Source: JBOGVA01 sp050692195
GTDB lineage: Bacteria > Actinomycetota > UBA4738
Length of the DNA stretch: 20,268 nucleotides
Assembly: GCA_050692195.1 (NCBI GenBank)
Contig: JBOGVA010000043.1
Location: 1 to 20,268 of the forward strand
Direction of reading: 5' to 3'
Within the stretch, counting starts at the first letter, position 1, and every line of letters starts with the position of its first letter. This document shows positions 1 to 6,545 of the stretch, one piece after another. Both the position numbers and the translations under genes were made by a program. The notes under the pieces were generated by a model. That model worked only from the letters and a program-made list of their open reading frames with translations. It did no database searches and had not been told where the DNA came from.

Positions 1-58
1 CTCCATGGCTCCGGTCGCCTGCTTCAAGCAATACGCCTGCGGGGCGTAGACGGATCAT
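1..58 (-). CDS. N-terminus of an unidentified protein, cut by the window edge
   Basis: An ATG at 58 is preceded on the minus strand by a strong Shine-Dalgarno stretch (GGAGGAG, about 64-70), and the frame stays open to the window edge. It gives 19 residues beginning MIRLRPAGVLLEAG. The upstream ATG at 63 is rejected because TGA follows after one further codon. The gene lies 45 nt downstream of the molybdenum oxidoreductase on the same strand and could share its transcript. Too little is visible to name a family. The ribosome binding site is the main support; the protein could also be spurious. Confidence 0.4.
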   Translation of the reverse strand, partial: MIRLRPAGVLLEAGDRSHG

Positions 59-75
59 CGCATCTCCTCCCGAGA

Positions 76-94
76 CCCGATCGATCGATCCGGG
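76..94. repeat. Short palindrome with three GATC units
   Basis: CCC, then three tandem GATC units (79-90, a perfect 12-bp palindrome), then CGGG. The outer CCC and GGG can pair if one C bulges. It lies in the gap between two minus-strand genes. It could be a weak intra-operon hairpin or chance; no T-tract follows, so it is not a convincing terminator. Confidence 0.3.
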
Positions 95-103
95 AAGAGG
101 ATC

Positions 104-1114
104 TCATTGCAGCGGGAAAGGCGGCTGCCACCACCAGGGCACGTCGCTCACCTCGATGGAGGAGACCCACTTGACCCACCAGAACCCGCGACGGCCGGGC
201 GCGACGATCCTGGCCGGAAGCCCGTGGCCGGCGGAGAGAGGCCTGCCTCCCACCCGCGTGGCCAGCCACAAGTTGGCCAGGTCGCCGGCGGGAAAGCGAC
301 GCGAGTAGCCCGTCACGGAACGCGCTGCGAAGCTGCGGGCGCCGCCCACGGAAGGCAGGAGCCGGTCCAAACGGACACCCTCCCAGTCCTGTTCCGCGAA
401 CCAACCACCGGTGCAGTCGATCAGCGCCCGGACGGGCTCTCTCCTGTCGTCCAGCTCCCCCAACGAGAAGCGCCCCACCTCCGACCCACGGTCCAAGACG
501 AGGAGCCGCCACGTGGCAGGGTCTACCGCGGGAACCGAGTCGAACAGCCACTGGGTCACCGGCATACCCTCCGGCCGGTAGGACCCGGTGGCGTAGGAGC
601 CGGTGAACCGGCGGCGCCGTCCGGGCATGCCCATGAGGCGGATCAGGCCGGCCATCGCACCGTACGCGGCCAGGGAACCAGCGGCGAGAGCTCCCGACCG
701 CAGGAACATTCGCCGTGAGAGGTCGGTTCGGCGCGGCCTGACCCGCCGGGCGACGACATGCCACACACCGAAGGGGATCGAAGCCAGCGCCGCCCCGACG
801 TGAACTTGCATCGCGGTGACGCCGGCGAACGTCCTCAGCAGACCCGTCGAGTGTGCGATCCCCCCGACCAGCGCGACCGCGACCAGGACCGTGAAAACAA
901 CTGAGGCCCAAGACCCAGGACGACCGCGACGGAGCCCTCGTCGCGCGATCACGGACTTCCAGGGAGCAAGGATGAGGATCGCCAGGCCGATCGCGCCGTG
1001 CGCCACGGAGGCCCATCGATTCCAGCCGGTGCCGAGGGCGAACGCCAGGAACCCTGTGCCCAGCGCCGCCGCCAGCAGGAGCAAGAGGGCGAGGTTGGTC
1101 TTTCGCCCGGCCAT
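104..1114 (-). CDS. Membrane-anchored sulfite-oxidase-family molybdopterin oxidoreductase fused to a heme-b-like helix bundle
   Basis: A 336-residue protein in two parts. Residues 1-125 form about four hydrophobic helices (7-27, 35-55, 70-90, 100-122) carrying H39, H88, H105 and H119. These are plausible heme b ligands, as in cytochrome b561/MsrQ-type membrane subunits. An internal twin-arginine-like motif (SRRMFLRSG, from 133) precedes a fifth hydrophobic stretch (140-160). Residues 170-336 match the molybdopterin-binding fold of sulfite oxidase/MsrP-like enzymes: SYRPEGMPVT near 178, then LIDCTGGW with C234 as the expected Mo ligand, then a W-x-GV-x-L-x-x-LL segment. The catalytic domain should face outside the membrane. 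The substrate cannot be read from sequence; sulfite, methionine sulfoxide and other oxides are all possible. The ATG at 1114 has no strong ribosome binding site. The family call is firm; the heme-binding role is inferred. Confidence 0.85.
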   Translation of the reverse strand: MAGRKTNLALLLLLAAALGTGFLAFALGTGWNRWASVAHGAIGLAILILAPWKSVIARRGLRRGRPGSWASVVFTVLVAVALVGGIAHSTGLLRTFAGVTAMQVHVGAALASIPFGVWHVVARRVRPRRTDLSRRMFLRSGALAAGSLAAYGAMAGLIRLMGMPGRRRRFTGSYATGSYRPEGMPVTQWLFDSVPAVDPATWRLLVLDRGSEVGRFSLGELDDRREPVRALIDCTGGWFAEQDWEGVRLDRLLPSVGGARSFAARSVTGYSRRFPAGDLANLWLATRVGGRPLSAGHGLPARIVAPGRRGFWWVKWVSSIEVSDVPWWWQPPFPLQ

Positions 1115-1274
1115 GCAGCCATTCTCACGCAGGCGCCGAGAGTCCGGGTGGCCGGGTCACGCCCGTCCGGCCGGATGGTTGTCCCGTCCGAGCACGAGGC
1201 GCATACTCCCTCGGGCTGCTCACGGCCCGTTCACCTGGTATGGCGGGGGGCAACCGAACCATGGGCGTGCCGTT
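1115..1274. other. Divergent intergenic region
   Basis: These 160 bases separate the divergent molybdenum oxidoreductase and cation transporter genes and must hold both promoters. No clear -35/-10 pair, Mg2+-responsive M-box or other riboswitch was recognised. A GC-rich palindromic stretch (CCGGCCGG, near 1170) is the only visible structure. Confidence 0.4.
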
Positions 1275-2516
1275 ATGGCCTTCGCACCCAGACCTCGGGC
1301 AAGGCGCCTTGTCGCCTACCTGCGCTCGGAGCGGCGGACGCTGCGACAGGGGTTCGCCGCGCTCATCCTCGGGGCGATCACGGCGACGATCGCGGGGGTC
1401 GTCCTGGCCTCGATCACCGACACCCTGGAGCAACTTCCCGGGCTGCTGATCCTGATCCCGGCCACCCTCGGGATGAAGGGCACGATCTTCGGAGCGATGG
1501 GCGCCCGGCTGGGAACCACCACGCACGCCGGGCTGTTCCAGGTGAACCGAGAGCGCACCGGGGTCCTCTACCAGAACGTGTTCGTGGCGGTCTCCCTGAC
1601 CCTGCTCTCCTCGCTCTACCTGGCGGCACTGGCCAAGCTCTCCGCGACCGCCTTCGGGCTGCCGTCGATCTCCTTCGTGGACTTCGTGACGATCTCCGTG
1701 GTGGGTGGAGTGGTCGACTCGACCTTCATTCTGGTGCTCACGGTCGGATTGGCCGTCCTCTCGTACCGCCGCGGCTATGACCTCGATGCCGTGTCCACGC
1801 CCATCATCACGGCAACGGCGGATATGGTCACGATCCCTGCGCTCTTCCTGGCCACCTTCCTCACCCGAGTGGGCTGGCTCAGCGCGACGATCGGGATCCT
1901 GGCGATCGTGGTGTGCTCCGTGGGAGCCATTCGAGGCGCCCTCACCGACCTGCGCCTGGCCCGCCGCGTGTACTTCGAGATGATCGCGGTCGTGCTGCTG
2001 ACGCCCCTCCTGGACATCCTGGCGGGGACCATCCTCGAGCCTCGCCTCGGACGCTTCGTGGAGTTCCCGGCCCTGCTGGTCCTGATCCCGCCGTTCGTGG
2101 CCTCGGCGGGTTCGCTGGGCGGAATCCTGTCCTCTCGCCTCTCCTCGAAGCTCCAGCTCGGGGTCCTCACCCCAAGGGGCCGCCCGGAGGGGCCGGCCGC
2201 GGTCGACGCGGGGCTTGTACTCGGTTTCTCCGTGGTCACCTTCGCCTTCATCGGCGCCTTGGGGCTCGTCTACGCGCAGGTCTCCGGCACGGCCTCGCCC
2301 GGCATTGGGGTCCTCATCGGCGGCACCCTTCTGGCCGGCCTGCTGTGCATGATCGTGGCCGTCCCCTGCGCCTACTACATCGCCATCGTGACGACGCGGT
2401 TCGGCCTGGATCCCGACAACCACTCCGTCCCCGTCATCACCAGTGTGCTGGACCTGGCCGGTGTCCTCTCACTCCTCCTTGTTCTGTCACTATTGGGGAT
2501 AGCGGCTCATGCCTGA
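1275..2516 (+). CDS. SLC41/MgtE-like divalent cation transporter, duplicated membrane domain
   Basis: A 413-residue polytopic membrane protein with two parallel copies of the MgtE/SLC41 transmembrane module. Copy 1 has a P-x-LL-x-LIPATLGMKG segment (55-69) and a later TPIITATADM segment holding D183. Copy 2 has PALLVLIPPF (265-274) and VPVITSVLDL with D393. The paired acidic residues match the pore aspartate of MgtE-type Mg2+ channels. It lacks the cytoplasmic N-domain and CBS pair of classic bacterial MgtE, so cytoplasmic sensing would need a partner. The next gene overlaps it by 8 nt and encodes a PhoU/RCK_C protein that could be that partner. The frame is open well upstream, but that part is low-complexity; the ATG at 1275 is the first start giving a sensible protein. 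Mg2+ is the likely substrate; Co2+ or another cation is possible. Confidence 0.88.
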   Translation: MAFAPRPRARRLVAYLRSERRTLRQGFAALILGAITATIAGVVLASITDTLEQLPGLLILIPATLGMKGTIFGAMGARLGTTTHAGLFQVNRERTGVLYQNVFVAVSLTLLSSLYLAALAKLSATAFGLPSISFVDFVTISVVGGVVDSTFILVLTVGLAVLSYRRGYDLDAVSTPIITATADMVTIPALFLATFLTRVGWLSATIGILAIVVCSVGAIRGALTDLRLARRVYFEMIAVVLLTPLLDILAGTILEPRLGRFVEFPALLVLIPPFVASAGSLGGILSSRLSSKLQLGVLTPRGRPEGPAAVDAGLVLGFSVVTFAFIGALGLVYAQVSGTASPGIGVLIGGTLLAGLLCMIVAVPCAYYIAIVTTRFGLDPDNHSVPVITSVLDLAGVLSLLLVLSLLGIAAHA

Positions 2517-3717
2517 CGAAGATCAACCGAGGAACGTCAAGGAACTGCTCGTCGAGGCGAAGGACGTCTCCGAGCTGATGATCGACCTGGCCTATGCGGC
2601 CGTGTTCTTCAACGACGGCGACCTGGCAGAGGAAGTCGAGGAGCTGGAGGACCGCATGGACGGCTACCTCCGGCGGCTTCGGGAGATCTCCATGCTGGCC
2701 GCCCGCTCGCCGGAGGACGCCGAGGCCATGGCCGGGGTACTCCATATCGCCGGGGCAATGGAGAAGATCGGCGACGCGGCCTCTGACATTGCCCGCGTGG
2801 TGCAGGCGAAGCTGGGAATCCCGGGAGCGCTCCGGCCGGACCTCCGGCATGCCGACGAGATCGTCGGGCGGGTCAAGGTCCGCGAGGGAGCGCCCTGCGT
2901 GGGCCGCTCCCTTCGCGAGCTGCTCCTTCCGAGCGAGACCGGGATGTGGCTGCTGGCGATCCGCCGGGGGACCGAGTGGGAGTTCGATCCCCAGGCAGAC
3001 AGCGTCCTGTCGGAAGGAGACATGCTGCTCTTCCAGGGCCCCGAAGAGGGAGTGAACCTGATCAGGGAGGTGGCGGGCGCTCCCCCTCTCCCCGAGCCGG
3101 CTGAGACCGAGGGGGGGCTTCCCTTGAGCGAGCTCGACCGGGCCGTGGACATCCTGGTCGAGATGAAGAACGCGGCCGAGGTGGCCGTGGGGCTCGCCTA
3201 CTCGGCGCTGCTGTTCAAGGACCCGGCCCTCGCCGCCGAGGTGGCGACGCTGGAGGCTCGCTCCGACATCCTTCACGACGAGCTGGAGTCATGGGTCCTG
3301 AAGGCAGCGCCGGAGGCTCGGAACACCGATGAGCTCCGGGGCCTCCTCCGCCTGGGATACGCAAGCGAGACCATCTTCGACGCGGCCCGGGACATGACGT
3401 GGCTGATCGAGCACGATGAGGAGCTCCATCCCGTAATCCAGATGGCCCTTGAGGAGACGGAGGAGATCGCCGTAGAGACGGTGGTCGAGCCCGGCTCGCG
3501 GGCCGAGGGCCGTTCATTGAAGCAGCTTCAACTCGAGACGGAGACCGGGATGTTCGTGCTGGCGGTGCAACGCGGCCGGAGGTGGATGTACCGCCCCCGC
3601 CCCAGGTTCGAGCTGGAGGCGGGGGATCGGGTCATCTCGATCGGACCAGAGGAGGGCGCCCCCGAACTCGACGCGCTGGCCAGAGGATATGCGGCCGTGG
3701 TCGAGTCAGGACCCTGA
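2509..3717 (+). CDS. Tandem PhoU-RCK_C (TrkA C-terminal) regulatory protein
   Basis: A soluble 402-residue protein in two parallel halves: PhoU-like helical domain (about 10-105), RCK_C/TrkA_C domain (about 118-188), second PhoU-like domain (206-305), second RCK_C (318-388). Both RCK_C copies begin with a G-RSL-x-x-L motif, continue with E-TGM and close with a G-D segment (GDMLLFQGPEEG, GDRVISIGPEEG). Both PhoU copies keep helical acidic motifs such as EKIGDAASDIA. There is no RCK_N nucleotide-binding domain and no membrane segment. RCK_C domains bind small ligands, including c-di-AMP in KtrA/KhtT-type systems. The start lies inside the end of the transporter gene (8-nt overlap), implying translational coupling and a shared complex. 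The role as gating or assembly subunit is inferred. Its stop overlaps the convergent gene by 12 nt. Confidence 0.88.
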   Translation: MPDEDQPRNVKELLVEAKDVSELMIDLAYAAVFFNDGDLAEEVEELEDRMDGYLRRLREISMLAARSPEDAEAMAGVLHIAGAMEKIGDAASDIARVVQAKLGIPGALRPDLRHADEIVGRVKVREGAPCVGRSLRELLLPSETGMWLLAIRRGTEWEFDPQADSVLSEGDMLLFQGPEEGVNLIREVAGAPPLPEPAETEGGLPLSELDRAVDILVEMKNAAEVAVGLAYSALLFKDPALAAEVATLEARSDILHDELESWVLKAAPEARNTDELRGLLRLGYASETIFDAARDMTWLIEHDEELHPVIQMALEETEEIAVETVVEPGSRAEGRSLKQLQLETETGMFVLAVQRGRRWMYRPRPRFELEAGDRVISIGPEEGAPELDALARGYAAVVESGP

Positions 3718-3999
3718 GCCGGACCCTCCTTCCGGTTCCGGCTCCCTCGGAGACCCGCGACGCCGACGCACTCTCCGTGCGGCCTGCCTCGCCTTCTCCC
3801 TGGCTTGATCCAGAGCTCGCTGAGCCCACGCATATTCGGTCCCCAGCACAGCGAGGCCGGCGATGATGGCGAGCAGGCCCGGACCGGGGGTCACCAGCAT
3901 GACGGCCCCGGCCAACAGGAGGAGAAGCCCGGCCACGGTGACCCCGATGCGCTTCCCGCTGCGCCCGATGAACCGGAGGACGACTCTGAAGGTGGCCAC
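3706..3999 (-). CDS. Small PGPGW-type transmembrane protein
   Basis: A 97-residue protein with an N-terminal amphipathic segment, two adjacent hydrophobic segments (about 20-37 and 42-55) separated by a VTPGPGLL turn, and a very basic tail (QAARRVRRRRG) ending in a G/S/E-rich stretch. The turn and length match the putative transmembrane PGPGW family (TIGR02611-like), whose function is unknown. The GTG at 3999 has AGGA six bases upstream and lies 8 nt after the ispH stop, so the two genes are probably cotranscribed. The frame is open further upstream, but that part overlaps ispH and is low-complexity, so it was not used. The 3' end overlaps the convergent PhoU/RCK_C gene by 12 nt. Confidence 0.75.
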   Translation of the reverse strand: MATFRVVLRFIGRSGKRIGVTVAGLLLLLAGAVMLVTPGPGLLAIIAGLAVLGTEYAWAQRALDQAREKARQAARRVRRRRGSPREPEPEGGSGSGS

Positions 4000-4007
4000 G
4001 GACGTTC

Positions 4008-4934
4008 CTACCGAACGCCGGCGGGGAGAGAGAAACGCACCTGCTCGTCGACCGTGTGGAGCTGCTCGACCTCCGTGGCTCCCTTCGCCTTGAGATAGTC
4101 GACGACCCGCTCCACCAGCCACTCGGGGGCGGAAGCGCCGGAGGTGACGCCGACGGTGTCTCGGTCCTCCAGCCACTCGAGCCGGACGTCGTCCTCGTCG
4201 TCCACGAGGTACGCCGGGGTTCCGAAGGAACGGGCCACCTCCACCAAGCGGTTGGAGTTCGAGGAGTTGGCCGACCCGATCACCAGGATGACGTCCGCCA
4301 TCCGGGCAAGATCCTTCACCGCCTCCTGGCGATTCTGGGTCGCGTAGCAGATGTCTTCTCTGGGGGGTCTCTGGATCCCGGGAAACCTCTCCCGCAGGAC
4401 CTGGATGACCTCATTGGTCTCGTCGACCGACAGCGTGGTCTGGGTGAGGTAGGCCACGCGACTGGGATCGCCGACCTCGACGGTGCGCGCCTCCTCCGGC
4501 GAGCTCACCAGGACAACGTTGTCAGGCGCTTCCCCGCTGGTGCCGATAACCTCCTCATGCCCCTCGTGGCCGATCAGCAAGATCGTGTAGCCCTCACCGG
4601 CGAACCGCCGTGCCTCCAGGTGGACCTTGGTGACCAGGGGACAGGTAGCGTCGATGACCGACAGACCCCTGGCCGACGAGTTCGCGTACACCTCTGGAGC
4701 AACCCCGTGCGCGGAGAGGACCACCACCGCGCGTTCCGGCACCTCGGCCTCCTCCTCGACGAACACGGCGCCCTTCCGCTCGAGGTCGCGAACCACATGA
4801 ATGTTGTGAACGATCTGCTTGCGGACGTAGACGGGGGGACCGTAGATGCGCAGGGCACGCTCTACCGTGTCCACGGCCCGTTCCACGCCCGCGCAGTATC
4901 CCCTGGGCCATGCGAGGAGGATCCGTCTGGGCAC
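4008..4934 (-). CDS. ispH: 4-hydroxy-3-methylbut-2-enyl diphosphate reductase
   Basis: IspH (LytB) catalyses the last step of the MEP isoprenoid pathway, reducing HMBPP to IPP and DMAPP with a [4Fe-4S] cluster. The 308-residue protein shows the three cluster cysteines in context: C14 (RGYCAGV), C98 (DATCPLV) and C196 (DICYATQNRQ). It also has the substrate-binding HNIHVV (43-48), SAHGV (74-78), GHEGHEEVIGT (122-132, with the catalytic glutamate) and the SSNSNRL serine/asparagine motif. Length is normal. The start is a GTG without an obvious Shine-Dalgarno; a TACCAT hexamer lies six bases upstream, so a leaderless transcript is possible. The upstream neighbour on the other strand is rpf, and the small PGPGW gene follows 8 nt downstream. 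Confidence 0.97.
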   Translation of the reverse strand: MPRRILLAWPRGYCAGVERAVDTVERALRIYGPPVYVRKQIVHNIHVVRDLERKGAVFVEEEAEVPERAVVVLSAHGVAPEVYANSSARGLSVIDATCPLVTKVHLEARRFAGEGYTILLIGHEGHEEVIGTSGEAPDNVVLVSSPEEARTVEVGDPSRVAYLTQTTLSVDETNEVIQVLRERFPGIQRPPREDICYATQNRQEAVKDLARMADVILVIGSANSSNSNRLVEVARSFGTPAYLVDDEDDVRLEWLEDRDTVGVTSGASAPEWLVERVVDYLKAKGATEVEQLHTVDEQVRFSLPAGVR

Positions 4935-4951
4935 GGATCAATGGTACCCGA

Positions 4952-5017
4952 GCCGCCGAGGGGGCCCCTCTCCCCCTCTGATGACAGGTGGCATGGCGCC
5001 GGGGTAGACTCGGCGGC
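4952..5017. promoter_or_regulatory. Inverted repeats between divergent ispH and rpf
   Basis: GCCGCCGAG (4952-4960) and its exact reverse complement CTCGGCGGC (5009-5017) are separated by 48 bases. A second compact inverted repeat, GAGGGG-G-CCCCTC (4958-4970), overlaps the left arm. The placement between divergent genes suits an operator or a long-range stem in the rpf-side transcript. The function is inferred, and GC-rich DNA produces such repeats by chance. Confidence 0.35.
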
Positions 5018-5060
5018 CTCATGCCCGTCTTCCCATCGCACGCCCCAATTCCGACTGTCA

Positions 5061-5089
5061 TTGACCGAGACCTCATGCACATGAACGAT
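5061..5089 (+). promoter_or_regulatory. Candidate rpf promoter
   Basis: TTGACC (5061-5066), a good -35 match, is followed after 17 bases by AACGAT (5084-5089), a weak -10. Transcription would start near 5096, leaving a leader of about 22 nt with the ribosome binding site. This is a consensus-only prediction. Confidence 0.4.
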
Positions 5090-5102
5090 GCAAAGCCGTT
5101 TC

Positions 5103-5111
5103 CAGGAGGTG
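5103..5111 (+). promoter_or_regulatory. Ribosome binding site fixing the rpf start
   Basis: AGGAGGTGA is a near-perfect anti-Shine-Dalgarno match, six bases before the ATG at 5118. It excludes the in-frame upstream ATG at 5088, which would lie ahead of it. Confidence 0.8.
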
Positions 5112-5117
5112 AGGCGC

Positions 5118-5798
5118 ATGCCCCCGATCCGCCGCACCAACCACAGAGTTCCAGTCCGTCCCCATAGTCAGACGGGGCCGTCCGGCCCGAACACCCGCCA
5201 GTTGTCCGTGAGGGACAATCTCTGGCTCAGGTTCGCGATCATCGTCTCGCTCGTTTCGGTACTGATCCCGGCGGCCGCCACGGCACAGCCATGGATGCTC
5301 TCCAAGGTTTCGGACCAGCCCTCAGCCCCCGCCTTCTCGCTCGTTGGGCTGTTCCTCGAGCCCAGCAGCCCAGCTCACTACCCCGACCGGGCCTACTGGG
5401 AGGCTCGCCGGAGCGACTGGGCCGAGGCGTTGGAGCGAGCGGCAGCCAGAGCCCGGCAGCAGGCACGGGAGCGGGCCCGGCAGAGAGCGGCCGCCCAGGC
5501 CGCCGTTCAGGCCAGGGCCGCGTGGGTTGCACCTGCGCCGACCTATTCCGGCTCCGGAAGAGCAGATTGGTACGCGATAGCTCAATGCGAATCCGGAGGT
5601 CGATGGGACATAAATACTTCGAATGGATTCTGGGGGGGCCTACAGTTCCTGCCAAGCACTTGGTTCGGCTACGGCGGAGGTCCGTTCGACGGCAAGGGTC
5701 CGTTCCCTTACTCCGCCGCCGCGCAGATCGCCGTTGCCGAGCGCGTGCTCGCGGGACAGGGCCCCGGCGCTTGGCCGAACTGCTTCCACTGGGCTTAG
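5118..5798 (+). CDS. Resuscitation-promoting factor-like transglycosylase
   Basis: A 226-residue exported protein. A basic, proline-rich 34-residue N-terminus precedes a hydrophobic segment (35-52) and a possible signal-peptidase site after AAATA (56). An Ala/Arg/Gln-rich, probably helical linker (about 95-135) leads to a C-terminal Rpf domain (about 147-226). The domain has DWYAIAQCESGGRW with catalytic E158, then NGFWGGLQFLPSTW. C157 and C222 are placed for the conserved disulfide. Rpf enzymes cleave peptidoglycan glycan strands and promote exit from dormancy; they are characteristic of Actinomycetota. No LysM, DUF348 or G5 domain is present, so this is a minimal Rpf. The long N-region could make it a membrane anchor rather than a cleaved signal. 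The catalytic stretch uses rare AT-rich codons (see findings). Confidence 0.93.
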   Translation: MPPIRRTNHRVPVRPHSQTGPSGPNTRQLSVRDNLWLRFAIIVSLVSVLIPAAATAQPWMLSKVSDQPSAPAFSLVGLFLEPSSPAHYPDRAYWEARRSDWAEALERAAARARQQARERARQRAAAQAAVQARAAWVAPAPTYSGSGRADWYAIAQCESGGRWDINTSNGFWGGLQFLPSTWFGYGGGPFDGKGPFPYSAAAQIAVAERVLAGQGPGAWPNCFHWA

Positions 5799-5853
5799 CG
5801 GTTTCCAGCTGAAGCGCCCGAGGTCCTGTCATACCCGGGTGCTATGTTCAGTT

Positions 5854-6399
5854 GTGCCTCGCTACACTCCTGAGCAACGAGCCGTGATGGTGCAGCTGTC
5901 TCAACTGGGAGATGGCATCACGACCGTCGCGCGGAAGATCGGCTGTTCGCCCAATACCGTTAGCGCCGCTTTGAGAGTGGCAGGGACGAACATGCGCAAG
6001 CCAGGAGCCTATGGCAAGCGCGCAGGCCTCCCCCCGAAGTGGCGACGCCACATTGCAACAAATGGCTATGCGGTGTGGGACGGCTGGATCCCCCTGGTGG
6101 CAAGGCGAGGCAAGGAACGAATGGCGTCGTTATTGGAGCACCGGCTCGTGATGGAGAAGCACCTGGGACGGCCGTTGGCGCCCTGGGAGAGCGTGCACCA
6201 TCGCAATGGGAAGAGGGACGACAACCGCCTGGAGAATCTGGAGCTCTGGCTGGTGCGAAGCCGGAACGGCCAGCGAGCCCACGAAGTCCTCTGTCCCCAT
6301 TGCGGTAAACCCTATCCATGGACATTCGGTTCGAGTGGCCGGATGGCCAAGATGGGCGTGGAGCCGCCCCAGACCGGGACTCCGCCGGCCTACGCGTAG
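5854..6399 (+). CDS. HTH-HNH endonuclease, stand-alone
   Basis: A 181-residue protein. Residues 5-46 look like a helix-turn-helix (TPEQRAVMVQLSQLG, then TTVARKIGCSPNTVSAAL), as in resolvase-like DNA-binding domains. Residues 95-132 are an HNH nuclease core: EHRLVMEKHLGRPL, then VHHRNGKRDDNRLENLELW, with H115/H116 and N118, N124 and N128 as likely metal or catalytic residues. One CPHC pair (147-150) follows, half of a zinc site. This is the phage/homing-type HNH_3 style. Start choice is uncertain: GTG 5854 (used) or GTG 5839, neither with a good Shine-Dalgarno. TATGTT lies five bases upstream of 5854, so a leaderless start is possible. The base composition is less GC-rich than its neighbours, consistent with transfer. 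It could be a defunct mobile nuclease or a restriction/defence enzyme. Confidence 0.85.
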   Translation: MPRYTPEQRAVMVQLSQLGDGITTVARKIGCSPNTVSAALRVAGTNMRKPGAYGKRAGLPPKWRRHIATNGYAVWDGWIPLVARRGKERMASLLEHRLVMEKHLGRPLAPWESVHHRNGKRDDNRLENLELWLVRSRNGQRAHEVLCPHCGKPYPWTFGSSGRMAKMGVEPPQTGTPPAYA

Positions 6400-6545
6400 G
6401 CGATAGCATCGATGAAGTAGGAAACGATTCGGATCTAAGCTGCGAGAGGTTCGTTTCTGTGCCCGCGCCTTGCCCGATCTCCTGTGCTTAGACCTGACCC
6501 TGACCACTCCTCATCTTCGACTCGCGAACGCACCCTAACCGCAGG
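6400..6545. other. AT-richer intergenic stretch with an inverted repeat
   Basis: These 146 bases between the HNH gene and the convergent receiver gene are lower in GC than the surroundings. GAAACGA (6421-6427) and TCGTTTC (6451-6457) form a 7-bp inverted repeat with a 23-nt loop. It might be a bidirectional termination structure for the two converging genes, but the loop is large and no T-run follows. No gene or RNA is recognised. Confidence 0.35.

Noticed and set aside
1125..2423. Long minus-strand frame (432 codons) opposite the cation transporter
   Set aside because: Composition is Asp/Arg/Gly/His/Gln-rich with no domain motif, typical of the antisense of a hydrophobic high-GC gene. The plus strand has clear MgtE/SLC41 motifs.
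4056..5084. Plus-strand frame (342 codons) over ispH
   Set aside because: Antisense shadow of ispH, whose three cluster cysteines and motifs are unmistakable on the other strand.
4935..5117. ydaO/yuaA c-di-AMP riboswitch, often found upstream of actinobacterial rpf genes
   Set aside because: The conserved riboswitch segments are not visible, and the likely leader before the rpf start is only about 22 nt.
6421..6457. Rho-independent terminator
   Set aside because: The stem is only 7 bp with a 23-nt loop and no T-run follows. Kept only as an inverted repeat.
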